A stretch of 64,000 nucleotides of DNA, from the NCBI GenBank assembly GCA_009667805.1, contig CM019072.1, positions 34,465,519-34,529,518 on the forward strand. Direction: 5' to 3'. The DNA is from Leptobrachium leishanense (Eukaryota > Chordata > Amphibia > Anura > Megophryidae). Below the pieces are notes generated by a model. That model ran no database searches and was not told the origin of the DNA. It was given only the letters and a program-made list of their open reading frames with translations. The position numbers were made by a program, and so were the translations under genes. Positions 12,953 to 24,575 of the stretch are shown piece after piece. Numbering within the stretch: position 1 is the first letter of the stretch; each line of letters opens with the position of its first letter.

Positions 12953-14404
12953 TTAATTTAAATAGTAACCTTTTGTGTGGAACTGTGTCGAAAGCTTGGC
13001 AAAATCTAAGTAAATCACATCCACTGCGACCCCCTGATCTATACTTCTACTTACTTCCTCATAGAATGTAATTAGGCTAGTCTGACATGATCTGTGTTTC
13101 ATGAAACCATGCTGATTTTTGCCAATTACATTATACCTCCCAATAAATTCCTGAATATTATCCCTTAGTAACCCCTCAAATACTTTCCCAGCCACAGATG
13201 TTAAACTCACAGGTCTATAATTCCCAGGCACAAATTTTAAACCTTTCTTAAATATAGGGACCACGTCAGCTTTTCTCCAATCCTCTGGTACTATTCCTGA
13301 AAGAAAAGAATCTTGAAAGATTAAGAACAGAGGTTTACATATTTCAACACATAGCTCTCTCAGTACTCGCGGGTGAATTCCATCTGGCCCTGGGGCTTTA
13401 TTCACATTCACATTGTTTAATTTCTGCATAACCTTGTCCTGAGTCAACCAGTCACTTTGTATTAGTACGTTTTTATTAATGAATTTCATGTCTCCTGTTA
13501 TAGGTTTCTCTTTGATACATACTGAAGAAAAATAATCATTTAAAATTTCTGCTTTATCCTGATCTTCAGTTAACAATAACCCTGACTCAGATTTTAGTGA
13601 ACCTACATTTTCACTCTTGTTTTTTTTAGAATTTATGTACCTTAAGAATCTTTTAGGGTTGGTCTTGCTCTCTTTGGCTATTTCTTTTTCATTTTCTAGT
13701 TTAGCCCATCTAATCGCATTTTTACATGCTTTATTGGCTGCCCTATATGCTTTATAGGATGCCTCAGATTTATCAAATTTAAAAGCTTTAAATGCCTTCT
13801 TTTTATTTTTCATTTCCTTAGTTACCTTCCTACTAAGCCACATTGGTTTCAGTCTGTTTCTTTTATATTTATTAACCAGTGGAATATATTGTGACGTGTA
13901 CTTTTCTAGTGTTAGTTTAAAGATATTCCACTTATCCTCAGTGTTTTTCCCGTGAAAGAGTTTCTGCCAGTCAATGACATTGAGAGCTTCCTTTATTTTA
14001 ATAAAGTTGGCCTTTTTAAAATTATATGTTTTAGCATGCCCCTTATGAATGTGTTTTTTTGAGTTTATTTCAAAAGTCACCATATTATGGTCACTGTTTC
14101 CCAACTGTTCCTTTACATTAATATTTGAGAAAAGATCCACATTATTTGTTATAACCAGGTCCAGACAGTTATCCTCTCTAGTTTGTGTTTCTACCAGTTG
14201 TGACATGAAGGTATCATTTAAAATGTTCAGAAACCGGATTCCCTTTGCTGAATTACTAGTCCCACTATCCCAATTAATGTCCGGGTAATTAAAATCTCCA
14301 ATAATTAAAGTGCTACCATGATCTGCAGCCTTCCTAATTTGCTCTAACAGTTGTTCTTCCTCATCATTATCTATATTAAGTGGTTTATAGCATATGCCAA
14401 CCAA
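12953..14404 (-). pseudogene. CR1-like ORF2, endonuclease C-terminus and first half of reverse transcriptase
   Basis: Minus-strand frame of 483 codons. The APE-type endonuclease portion shows GDFNYPDINW and the SDHNMVTFEI block with the catalytic Asp-His. A basic linker follows, then reverse transcriptase fingers with KAPGPDGIHPRVLRELC, FKKG...NYRPVSLTSVAGK and HGFMKHRSCQTSL, ending near LDFAK. The upstream start of the endonuclease is in another frame, interrupted by an in-frame TAA at about 14638 and a frameshift near 14410. The frame then shifts again near 12960, and the rest of the polymerase lies at 12093-12884. Confidence 0.88.
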
Positions 14405-14810
14405 TAGTGACTTTCTGTTTATTCCCCAACGAAATATTTACCCATAAGGATTCCACATTTCCCTCATCGCTTTCCAGTTGTGTAATATTAGGCTTTAAAT
14501 CCTGATTTACATATAAACACACTCCACCCCTTTTTTTATGTTTCCTATCCTTTCTAAACAATGTATAATCGTTTAAGTTTACAGCCCAGTCATGCGTTTC
14601 GTCCCACCACGTTTCTGTTATTCCTATAATGTCGTATTACTTAGTGTATGCTATTACCTCTAGTTCCCCCATCTTGTTATTGAGGCTCCTTGCATTAGCA
14701 AGCATACATTTAATGTTGTCTCTACCCACACATGCTGAATGCGACTTTACATTACATGCCTCCACTGTTCTGACATTCCCCCCCCCAGCTCCACCCCCCT
14801 TAGTCTGAAC
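14405..14810 (-). pseudogene. CR1-like ORF2, endonuclease N-terminus with a nonsense codon
   Basis: The minus strand reads KCMLANARSLNNKMGELE, then a TAA near 14638, then in the same frame YDIIGITETWWDE and RGGVCLYVN. These are the opening strands of APE endonuclease, including the metal-binding Glu in ITETW. The stop replaces one codon only. A further frameshift near 14410 joins to the frame at 12953-14404. Confidence 0.8.
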
Positions 14811-14880
14811 TGAAACCCTTCCGCTATCTGTTCTGTCTCCTATTTTGTAAGATACTGTATCCCTCCCCCCTTCCACTAGT

Positions 14881-15897
14881 TTAAAGTCTCCTCCAACCTT
14901 TTAACCATCCTCCCCCTAGCACAGCAGACCCTCTTCCATTCAGGTGCAATCCATCACGACTATACAGATTGTACCCCAGTGCAAAATGAGCCCAGTGCTC
15001 TAAAAACCCAAAGCCCTCCTTCCTGCACCAAGCTTTAAGCCACGCATTGACCTCCCTGATCTCCCGCTGCCTTTCCACTGTAGCACGTGGCACAGGTAGG
15101 ATCTCAGAAAATACTACCTTGGAGGACCTCTTCTTCAGTTTACTTCCTAATTCCCTGAAATCATTCTTCAGGTCCTTCCATCTTCCGCTTACTTTGTCAT
15201 TGGTACCAATATGGACCATGACAGCTGGGTCATCTCCAGCCCCTCCCAATAATCTATCAACTCTGTCAACCACATGCCTAACACGGGCACCCGGCAGGCA
15301 GCAAACTGTCCGGTTAAGGCGATCAGTGGGACAGATTACCCTGTCTACTCTCTTAATAATAGAGTCCCCTACCACCACAACCTGTCTAGGCTTACTTGCC
15401 CTCTTTATCCCTCCCTTACTTGGTGGGCTGATCCCCCTGCTGTTAGAGGGAGCAGCCTCCTCCAGTACTGCTACACCTGAGCTGATGCACCCAACATCTT
15501 CACTCAAAGGGGCAAATCTGCTGGTGTGCGCAAGATCAGGACTAGCCAACCTTTTCCTCTTCCCTCCCCCCCTGCTACCACGTGTCACTGACACCCAGCT
15601 ACCAACCTGTTCCCCGGTTAACTCCACTCCTCCCACACCCCTAGATTCCTCAACTATACTTTGCTCCGTGAGAAGCTGGCTCCTTTCAAGATTGTCAATC
15701 TGCCTCAGCGTTACGATTTGCCCTTCCAGATCTCCAATATGAGCTTCCAGAAGAGCTACACGTTCACACTTGCTACAGAGATATGGACCCTGGAAGGATT
15801 CCTCCAGACATGCATACATGCAGCAGGATGTGCACTGGGTCAAACCTTCAAGCTTGCTAACACTCATACCCACAACAAGAGAACAAATATATATCAC
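14881..15897 (-). CDS. CR1-like ORF1 with zinc-finger-like N-terminus and SGNH esterase-type domain
   Basis: An intact 338-codon minus-strand frame. Residues ~20-45 hold a Cys-rich cluster (CTSCCMYAC and YLCSKC) followed by a short coiled coil. The C-terminal half is an SGNH hydrolase-like fold: VVVVGDSIIKRV with the block I Ser, HIGTNDK with the block III Asn, and DGLHLNGRG with the catalytic Asp-His. Esterase-bearing ORF1 proteins are known in CR1/L2-type LINEs, where they are thought to act in RNP or membrane association. It is element-encoded, not a host lipase. Confidence 0.85.
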   Translation of the reverse strand: MIYICSLVVGMSVSKLEGLTQCTSCCMYACLEESFQGPYLCSKCERVALLEAHIGDLEGQIVTLRQIDNLERSQLLTEQSIVEESRGVGGVELTGEQVGSWVSVTRGSRGGGKRKRLASPDLAHTSRFAPLSEDVGCISSGVAVLEEAAPSNSRGISPPSKGGIKRASKPRQVVVVGDSIIKRVDRVICPTDRLNRTVCCLPGARVRHVVDRVDRLLGGAGDDPAVMVHIGTNDKVSGRWKDLKNDFRELGSKLKKRSSKVVFSEILPVPRATVERQREIREVNAWLKAWCRKEGFGFLEHWAHFALGYNLYSRDGLHLNGRGSAVLGGGWLKGWRRL

Positions 15898-16300
15898 AAT
15901 TTGTACCTGTTATTTGAACTCCTGTTTTTAACTCCACTTGAAAATAGCCCACTTAGGAAGTAGACCACTGACAAGCCCTTATGAACAAGCTCAGTGAGCT
16001 GCCATTGAGTTTATGTAGCCATACAAGTGAAATCTCCTGACAGGCTACACGCTCCCAATTAACAAGCCACCAGCCACTCAGGGAAAAAAAAAGCACAACA
16101 GAAAAAAAAACAGCATTCTCCAGTCATTCTCCTGCTTTTCACGCTCTCTGAATAACCCTGTAAGGGATATCATACAATTCTGGCCATTGGTAGACAGGAT
16201 TGAAAAATAACTATAGTCTCTTTGTTATCATAGAAACAAAAGAAATAACAATATATCAGGTCCTCTGTCATAAATGTAACTGTTTTCTTTCATCATTTAG

Positions 16301-16528
16301 GTGTGTTCTGTATGGTCTGCCTCCTAATCATGATAATCAGCATCATGGATTCCATCTTTATATCATATATGCTCCATCTATCTGCTGTAAGACCAGATGT
16401 TCCCAACTGGCTCAAAATCTGGATCCTGAGACGTTTAGCACGAGTTCTACGAATTAAAACAATTGAAGAGACACCAGCCTCGTCCATTGATGGTGTCCAA
16501 AACAAAGCCGTCAATGGACAAAACAAAG
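16301..16528 (+). CDS. HTR3-like: 5-HT3-type receptor, exon for M3 and first part of the cytoplasmic loop
   Basis: The acceptor TTTCATCATTTAG ends at 16300 and the donor GT is at 16529-16530. The first two bases complete the Gly codon begun at 4199. M3 reads VFCMVCLLIMIISIMDSIFI, followed by the loop start YMLHLSAVRPDVPNWLKIW and an amphipathic basic stretch (ILRRLARVLRIK). It leaves one base of a Gly codon for the next exon. The loop here is short compared with mammalian 5-HT3A. Loop length varies widely in the family, so this does not argue against function. Confidence 0.9.
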
Positions 16529-16829
16529 GTAGACATAACTGTGTCCAAAGTGAACACATTGGGCTTTGTGGAAGTATCTACAAAATTACTATTAAATGTC
16601 TGTTTATTTGTATGCCGAATTGTGACTTTAGTCAAAATATTTTCTAGTTCATTAGCAAATCTGTGATGATTTGTGTATTGATTTGAAGAATTTTCCAATG
16701 AACAACTGAAGCAAGCTTCATGGTGTAGCGTATGGATGTCAAGCAGTGGTCCCCACATGTTGGTAGCTTACAATTCCCAGAAATCTATGATCAATAGATC
16801 ATATCAATAGATGGCCGGAGAACCAGACA

Positions 16830-17665
16830 GTGACCAAATCCTGTTACTTTCAACTCAAAAACATTGCCCGTGTCCGCCCCTTTCTGACACAAAATACCAC
16901 AAAAGTGCTGGTTCATGCTCTTGTCATTTCACGACTTGATTACTGCAATTCGCTCCTTATTGGCCTCCCCAACTCCCATAATGCCCCTTTACAATCTGTA
17001 ATGAATGCAGGCACCAGGCTTATTTTTCTCACCAAACGCACCTCATGTACCTCCCCCCTCTGCCGGTCCATCCATTGGCTCCCTGTACGTTCCAGGATAC
17101 AGTTTAAAATACTGACGCTCATGTTCAAATCACTCAATAACTCAACTCCTCCCTACATGTCTTCATTACTCCGCAAGCACGTCCCATCTAGACAACTCCG
17201 GTCAACAGGTGATCTCCACCTGTCATCGGTCTACACACGCATGGCCAACTCTCGCCTCCAAGACTTCTCAAGGGCAGCTCCGGTCCTGTGGAATGACTTG
17301 CCTCGCCCTATCAAACTCTCCCCTGACCTTCAGGCCTTCAAGAAATCCCTTAAAAACCCATCTCTTCAGATTAGTGTACCACATCTGATGCAACTCCTCC
17401 CTCTGCTCACCTACTCACACATGATTGAAGCTGCTTCTATGGCCCCACCGTTCCCAAACCACTGGCACTAATGATACTGCTATCTAGTAATATTCCCCTT
17501 GTCTCGCTCAACCCCAATCCCTCTAGACTGGAAGCTCTTGTGAGCAGGGCCCTCTACGCCTCTTGTTTCCATCATATGTCCGTTTATCTGTATCTCGTTC
17601 CCTTTGGTTACTGTAAAGCGCTGCGAAAACTGTTGGCACTATATAAGCGAGGACAATAATAATAA
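16830..17665 (+). mobile_element. L2-like LINE 3' fragment
   Basis: The + frame 16830-17471 encodes the region after the reverse transcriptase catalytic core: HALVISRLDYCNSLLIGLP, SIHWLPVRSRIQFKILTLM, and VLWNDLPRPIKLSP. The 3' end reads TAAAGCGCTGCGAAAACTG then TTGGCACTATATAAG and an (AATAAT)n tail, the typical L2-type terminus. It is 5'-truncated and lies in the last receptor intron. Similar 3'-end remnants occur near 18700-18730, 29815-29860 and 30810-30850. Confidence 0.85.
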
Positions 17666-17914
17666 ATAATAATAACCATGGTAGTTGTAGTTCAGCAACA
17701 TCAGGGCAAAGTTTGACATCACTGGTGTATAAGCATACACGAAAAGGTTTTTGCTAACTAATTTTTACTGTGGCTTATGTGAAAAGAAGCACCGAGCTTG
17801 CCTGAATTTCCTAATTACAGCGTTAATATTTATTTTTTTATGTATTGGCATGACTGCCTAGATTTAACAAAGGCTTTTATATTAATCTCCTGGTTCTTTG
17901 TTCATTGTCCTCAG

Positions 17915-18213
17915 GAGGTTCCCCAGGAGGTTCTCCAGAAGTGGATGGAACAGTCAGTCTACCAGAAATACCTAGTCAAGTGAAGAAGGAGTTTCCGAAA
18001 GAGTATAAGGACAGCGTAGAGAATAAACTGCTTAGAAGAATCCTAATAGAACTCCTTGTAGTTCGTCGCCATCTGATTTCCACAAAGAAAGAGGATGATG
18101 CCAAATCACAATGGCATCTTGTAGCCTTTGTGCTTGACAGATTCATCCTTATCCTCTATCTAACTATTGTAACCTTTATTATTGTGGTGGTGGTGATTGT
18201 ATGGGCTGCCTAA
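17915..18213 (+). CDS. HTR3-like: 5-HT3-type receptor, terminal exon with MA helix and M4
   Basis: Acceptor TTCATTGTCCTCAG ends at 17914. The first two bases complete the Gly codon from 16528, and the frame runs to TAA at 18211-18213. The membrane-associated helix (KLLRRILIELLVVRRHLIST then KKEDDAKSQW) leads into M4 (FVLDRFILILYLTIVTFIIV) and a short C-terminus ending VWAA. Aligned by the invariant Trp and VLD, the three helix arginines that limit conductance in human 5-HT3A are replaced by Thr, Asp and Ser. That resembles the high-conductance 5-HT3B pattern (alignment from memory). The four exons give one unbroken frame, so the gene looks functional. Confidence 0.9.
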
Positions 18214-18759
18214 GAAGTCATCATATGTACGTTTAATCATTCTGTGTGTTAGTAGGAAGATTTCTAGAATCCAGAGAAAAAGAGTGGAGGTGTGTATTAT
18301 AAAGTTTCTGCTCTACAACCAAGGAGAAGCTGTTTGAATCTCTATCAGAACACCTGACTAGCACCTCTCTGCCCTGAAACCAAGGAGAAGCAGATCTCTT
18401 CCTTACGTGGAGAAGCAGGGTCAACCTCACCACCATGTTGCTGCCCAACAACCATAGAACCAGATTCGAATCCCCGTCAGAACACCTCAATAGCCAGTGT
18501 CCGTGGGCAAGATACCTAAAGATATGGATGTGTACCTTATAATATATGTATTCGTTATTTTTAAGGATTCTTGCAACCCATATTCGTTAAAGGTTGCAGG
18601 AGTCCTTAGGTACAGGGTGCCACAATCATACTGTATCATCATTGTTAAGCTACTGTATGTCTGTTGTTCTAATGTATCATCCCCCTGTTCCCATATCTTG
18701 TACAGCACTGCGGAATGTTGGCACTATGTAAAATATAGTATAATATTAATAATTGTGAT

Positions 18760-19131
18760 CAGGGGCGGATTGACACCACTCAGGGCTCCCGGACCAAATA
18801 AGGCAAGCCCCCCCCACCTGACCACACCCATGACCCACCCTCATTCCCATCAAAACTCTTCCTCCAGACTCAGCCCTACCCGAGTTATCGACAGCGATTG
18901 GCCTACCCTGGCTACCGATTCATTCTAGCGGCTCTGCAACCTCATCCACACTTTCAGTGAAAATCTTATTAAACAGCCGGGTAGGGGCCCTACATGGCGG
19001 CTCAATCAGAAGTGTACTCTGTGGGTGGCTCCATCCAGTGGACGTGGTGGGAAGCAAGGCCATGACTGGGCCCCCAGCTAGGCCCGGGCCTTCGGCCCAG
19101 GTCCGATTTGCCCCACTGGTAAGTCTGCCCG
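18760..19131. mobile_element. Small hAT-like element (372 bp)
   Basis: Starts CAGGGGCGGATTGAC, a common hAT terminus, and ends with its degenerate inverse (GTAAGTCTGCCCG). The 8 bases outside each end (attgtgat and tttgtgtt) match at 6 of 8 positions, suggesting an old 8-bp duplication. Non-coding. Confidence 0.55.
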
Positions 19132-19139
19132 TTTGTGTT

Positions 19140-21690
19140 ATGTATTTTAGGGAAACAAGCTTTCTTTTGACCAACCTCTGTTGCTGGGTTCATGGGAAGG
19201 AGTAGATCCACTCATCTGCCATCCTCCCAAATTCCTGCCACAATGCTACATGAGGAAGGTCCTCTAGGCTGCCCTAATTTGACAGTTTGCCATACAGTTA
19301 TTGGAACAATGGATTCCCCCTCATATTGTGGGCTGACACTGACCATTACTTTCAGTGACCAACTTGAAAAGTCCAAAATGTCCATAGGAACAATGTTTTT
19401 AGGCCTTCCCTACACTGATTGCTGCACATTAACTTTTTTTGCACCATAACAAGAGGATTCTCTGCTCTCAATCCGCAGGGTTTGCTAACTAACCGATTTT
19501 GTAGGCTTCTCTTAGCCAGGCATTGCCACTTACCAGCCCTCATTTCCATTAGTGTGATGACCATGTCATCACATCACAGTGCCCACAATTTTTTGCACTC
19601 CATTACAATGGTGTGTCTGATGCTCTCTTTATCATCCCATTGTGCTCCCCCCCCTCTGAGTTCATTCTCACTACTCATAGCATCTTGTCCCAAAGTTGGT
19701 CAATCTCAAGAAAACAAAAGATGAACCATAGTGCTTTCTACAATAAGCATATATCACTCAACCGTATTCAATCGGTGCACTTAAGTGTATAAGAGCCAGT
19801 TAGTGAACATGTTTGGTATTAACACTTGTTATGAACCCCTCCAGTATGGAGTATCTCTGGGTTCTATGTCTGAGTGTGGCTTGAAAAACCAAGGTAATCC
19901 AGGGATATCGTTCTACGAGCAGCGGTTTATTGAACTAATACACATAGAGAAATAAGAATAATAAATAAAAGAAGCAATTCGCTTACTAAGTGTCTTCAGT
20001 CAATTAAATTGTAAGATGTTCATTCCTGCACTTATTTTTTTTCATCATATTCAATCATTCCTGCACTTAAACACCTCTAAATGTCGATTTCTAGAATGCT
20101 AATTCCATGCTGGAACACTGGGCGTTTCGCTGGTCTTTAGTCTTCCATCTTCATCTTTCAGCATCATTAGTGTGTCCTCATTTTCATTTTCCGTCACATC
20201 TTCAGACAGCCAGAAGCTGTCATAATGTATTTCTATGAAGGACGCCTGTGATGTCTTCTCAACTGCCGGGCACTCCGTTCAGCTTATTGTATCTAGGGTG
20301 ACAGTATCCCCATATACTTTCAGGACAGAATAAACAGTGAAATATTTCATTACGATAAATTCTGGATATAAAATCTTCTCAGCGAACTAAATGTGAGAAA
20401 ATACTAAACCACTATCCACTAATCGTGATGCCTTCAAATCAATGAAAATATCTTATTCTTCTAGCGTCAATTACAATTCTGCTCATCTTACTTTTGTCAT
20501 ATTTAGATTTATGGGAAGAGTTAGCTTGTGGTACCAGTTATGACATAATTGACAGTGAGGTAATGAGTCTAAGTTACACTATTTTACTACATTCCTATGG
20601 TACCATTGTTCACAGAAGTTTTAATTGACTGAAATTAGATGAACATCTAATGAAAAAGCAGTAGCATAGCTTTTCCGAACAAGCCTTGGTGATCTTTGAT
20701 CCAAACAACAGTATTGTCATGCTTGAAGCTATTCTATTCTAGTAGGTACTCGACACGTCAACACGTCGACTTTTATTACTCGCGATTTAATAAAGTCGTC
20801 CACTTGGTGGTGACTTTACAGAAGGATACCAGGTCTTCAGTTCCATTGATAATTCAGGAATATAGCTGCTTGGAAGCAGATTGCAGCTACATGGCACATA
20901 CTACAAATGGCTGTTCACTAAGCGGACAATTTGGTGGAGAATCAATATAAATATCAGAATTATGGACAAAATAGTCAACTGGAAATGACCAGGGTGGGAG
21001 ACATAGACATTACCTGGGATAAAGCAGAGATCTCTGCATAAATTTGTATCTGTTGCAACTAGTGTGATCTATTGCTAATATTTAATCTATTCTAGGCTCA
21101 GCTTTTGTGCGTGTAAATGACCCATGTTTCATGGTATAAATAGGTGTGCCTGTCTCCAATAGCAGCTATATACGGTTTGCTGCAAAAACAAGTAGAGTGA
21201 TACTGGTTTACAAGAACGCTGGTCTCACCCCGGCGTCTCCTCCAATTGACGTCACAAGGAATACAGTGAAATATATATATGGAGGGGTGGATCTGCAATA
21301 ACAAACGTAATGGTTGTTAATATACAGTTTGCTGTTGCAACGAAAAGCTCCAGATCTACAGCCTCGGCTTATTTCTGGGGGATGCTAGAAAGGCTCGTTA
21401 AGTGTCCCGGTCCATTAAGCTTTGTCTAAGGACTGGAGAAAGGCACAAGAGTCATGAGGAGAACACAAGGGTCCAGCAAGAAAGTGGCATTGACAGATGT
21501 AACCCGACTGTCAGGATACTGAGATCTGTTACACTGTATATTACTCCCATTACTGTATAGTACTGCTATGACTGCACACATTGTATATTACGCCTGTTAC
21601 TGAAATATAAAGCAACAGTCTTTGTCACTCGTAGTAACAATCACTGAGCATCCGCCTTAACTTCAAATTGTCTGTGAAAGGGATTTTGTC
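19140..21690. other. Intergenic stretch, no gene recognised
   Basis: Only short frames with no recognisable motif. The segment from about 19840 to 21690 could be retroelement flank, but I could not define repeat ends. Confidence 0.5.
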
Positions 21691-23320
21691 ACGTCCAGAG
21701 CTCGTGGGGGGATGTAGGCTGCTCCAGGGGGGTTCCGGCACCTGTCAGCGCCAGCCGCGCCATTACTTGGCCGGGTGCCAGGCGATGCGCTGGCTTCAGG
21801 AGGTCACATGGGTAATTAGGAGGCAAGGCGCAGCATTATGAGGCGGAGCCGTCGGGTTTAAATGCAGATGGTGCGATCCGCTCATTGCCCTGTCATGGAG
21901 TTACTTCCCCCCATGTTAGTGATTCGACTCTTGCGATTCACTGTTTTATTTGCTATTTACCGCTGCTGTTACTGACCCGGTGTATGAGAACCACTCCTGT
22001 TGCTGACCCGGCCTGTATGAGAACCGCTCCTGTTGCTGACCCGGCCTGTATGAGAACCGCTCCTGTTGCTGACCCGGCCTGTATGAGAACCACTCTGGTT
22101 GCTGACCCGGCCTGTATGAGAACCGCTCCGGTTGCTGACCCGGCCTGTATGAGAACCACTCCGGTTACTGACCTGGCCTGTATGAAAACTGCTCCGGTTA
22201 CTTACCTGGCCTCTATTAGAACCGCTCCGGTTACTGACCCGGCCTGTATGGGAACCGCTCTGGTTACTGACCCGGTGTTATGTCCTCAACTGCCACAGCG
22301 CTGCGTGGGGGGTCTGGGCATCAAGCGGTGTCGCTGGCTGGCCGGGTGCCAGCATTTAGTAATAAGGGGTGGGGCCTGGCGTGGTCACAAGTAGCCGTCG
22401 GATTTAAAGCAGGGCGCATGTAGCTACTTGTCGCCTTGACGTGGAGTAAAGTTCCCGTATCGCCTGCTATTGATTTACGCATTTTGATTACCCAGATGCT
22501 GACCTGTTTTGTATGAGGACCCTGTATACGTTTTGACCCGGCTATTCTGATTGACGATTCTCTTGATATCTCCCATTGTGTTTTCTCTGAGCGGTTTGGT
22601 TTTCATGTTTATGTTTCACCGCATGTTTACTATTTGGAGGGCTGCCCGCCAGTTCGTCAAACTCATCTCTCGCCCTAGGTCTCTGTTCGCTATACACACT
22701 GGTTTGAGTCCTAATCTCAAGGCTTCCAGTTGTGTGTCTGTCAGTTCGTGAGTCCTAATCCTTGCTCCAGTTGCCTGTTGAATGAACATCCTGACTGCAG
22801 CTTTAACTCCAAATTCATTGGGATTGTAACTGCCCTGCAGGTTGCACAATTCACCAACCGCGATATCTACTCACCAGAAAACAATTGTAAAATTGAGCAC
22901 ACCTAACTTATGTCAAGTATTGCTCATATATCCAGGTTATGCTTATATGTGAATCAAGTTTGTGTGTTTACACTAAGCAATCTCTTGATCTCAAAACCAA
23001 CTGAGCTTATGTGGTATTCAGGATCGTGTATTAACTCCCTGGCTTGGGAGACCAGGTCTTACAATACTCATTACTTCGATACCTTGTATCAGAAAAATCT
23101 GTCCTTTAAAATCCTAACCACGCTTCTCCAAGGTGAGCGCCATAGCACCTGTTACATTACGCCAGGGCCAAACATGGATCAGACAGATTTATCTGTGCTT
23201 ATGTATAGACTGGGTGATATGATTACTAAACAGGTGGAACAAGATCATCGCATGAACCAATTTGTTCGCATCACGGGACATAGAGGGCGCAAACAATACT
23301 GGCAGCAATTTTTGCGCCTG
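21690..23320 (+). mobile_element. Probable decayed Gypsy-type LTR/leader and gag start
   Basis: Two related GC-rich blocks (about 21720-21900 and 22296-22440, both with CCGTCGG(A/G)TTTAAA) lie around a minisatellite. Near 23176 an ATG opens MDQTDLSVLMYRLGDMITKQ in a frame that runs to 23353 and has the look of a vertebrate Gypsy Gag N-terminus. No pol follows. The call rests on resemblance only. Confidence 0.4.
21975..22275 (+). repeat. 33-bp minisatellite, about 9 units
   Basis: Unit of the form CTGACCCGGCCTGTATGAGA plus ACCGCTCCTGTTG. Because 33 is a multiple of three, both strands give open 11-residue peptide repeats (ACMRTAPVADP on +). These are repeat artefacts rather than evidence of a gene. 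Confidence 0.85.
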
Positions 23321-23322
23321 CA

Positions 23323-23414
23323 TTGTAATCCCCCGTTAAACCGGGGGCGGTAGGGGGAAAACTGCGGGCGCAGTGTTTTCTCCCTACCGCCCCCGTTTTT
23401 GCACGGGGATTATA
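23323..23414. repeat. GC-rich hairpin (92 bp)
   Basis: GTAATCCCCCGTTAAACCGG...CCGGGGGCGGTAGGG pairs with CCCTACCGCCCCCG...CGGGGATTATA across a short GGGC loop. It resembles a small MITE, but no clear target duplication was found. Confidence 0.7.
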
Positions 23415-24575
23415 ATAGAGCCCTATATTGTTTAAATGCAACACTTAGATGATTGCTTAGGCACGGCTGCTTTATTATATATTGGTTTTCATTTATTGAT
23501 CTGATATATTTGCGATCGAATTTCATTAGCTTAAAGCAAACTTTTTTTGCCTAAATTTAACCATTTATTATATACTGTTGCCTGGTCATTGAACTTAAGC
23601 AATCTGGCCGTAGTGAGTTGATTTAGGAATTGATCAATGCACTTTTTTCATCTACTTGTGTCTTTAAAATACATATTAATGTTTTTTTATATTTCTTTTT
23701 GAATGCAAAAGTTTGATTTAATAAAGTCTACTCAATGTTCTGAATAGCTTGAAAACTGACTATCTCCGATTACAGGCTTGTTATTGCTTATAAAAAATGT
23801 GTATTTTGAGCAAAATCTCCTAAATATAAATTTTAGGTTAATAAATGTTACATTGGTGCAAACCCTAATGTAACAGGCTGCTAGGGATATGCGTTTCGGG
23901 TTTTGGAATTTTCACGAAATGTCCCGATTCGTGTCTTCGGATTCGGCCGAATTTCCGAATCGGATCGGATCCGAAAACGTCAGATCTGAAAAGTTTTCCG
24001 AGCCGAAACGAAAATTTTCGGAATTTTCGAATGGACTTGAAATGTGTCAAATCGAAATTTATTTTCACTCTGTTCGTGATTTCGGTTCCATTCGGGATTT
24101 CGTCTCCATTTCGGGAATTTTGGACATCGTATTATTTATCGGTTATATGATCGTTGATTCTGTAAATTTTGTATCATTTCGATTTCCAATGATCCGATAA
24201 TTCTCTCGTTACGATAATTCTGTCGATACGATACGATAATTCTGTCGATACTGTAATTCTGCCCATTCTATCGTTTTTTGTTTATTGAATAAAGATCCTT
24301 TTTTTTCTTATATATGCATTGCACAACTTTATTTAATCATATTAAAATGGTATGAAAGGGACAAAAATGAACAAAATGATTTTAAAAACGCAAAACTGAC
24401 CCAAATGGTCTGACTTTAAAAATAAAAACCAGAATAAAAGGTTTTAAAATGGAAAAAAAGCTGAACAAACTAAGTTACAAAATTATCAGAAACGAAAAAT
24501 AAAATGATTTAAAACTAAAATAAATAAATAAAAAGAATGCAGCATATGAATACGCACACTGCGGGGAACAAGCGC

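Larger units (their letters stand above)
11733..16113 (-). mobile_element. CR1-like non-LTR retrotransposon, near full length
   Basis: The 4.38-kb element reads right to left: a 5' leader (about 15900-16113), ORF1 with an esterase-type domain, ORF2 with endonuclease and reverse transcriptase, and a short 3' tail ending in repeats of the type CTATGTAAC. A 10-bp duplication CATTCTCCAG flanks it (11723-11732 and 16114-16123). The presence of the leader suggests little or no 5' truncation. ORF2 is broken in at least three places, so it is inactive. Confidence 0.88.
11592..16160. mobile_element. Hairpin MITE split by a LINE insertion
   Basis: The left part is 11592-11732 and the right part 16124-16160, with TAA duplicated outside (11589-11591, 16161-16163). 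The termini CAGGGTTATTCAGAGAG and CTCTCTGAATAACCCTG are exact inverses. Together the parts make a ~178-bp element of the same family as 249-432. The LINE at 11733-16113 interrupts it and duplicated CATTCTCCAG. Confidence 0.88.

Noticed and set aside
15047..15742. 231-codon + strand frame
   Set aside because: Antisense shadow of LINE ORF1; no motif.
14881..15897. A host SGNH-type esterase gene
   Set aside because: The domain sits in ORF1 of a CR1-like LINE, directly upstream of endonuclease and reverse transcriptase on the same strand.
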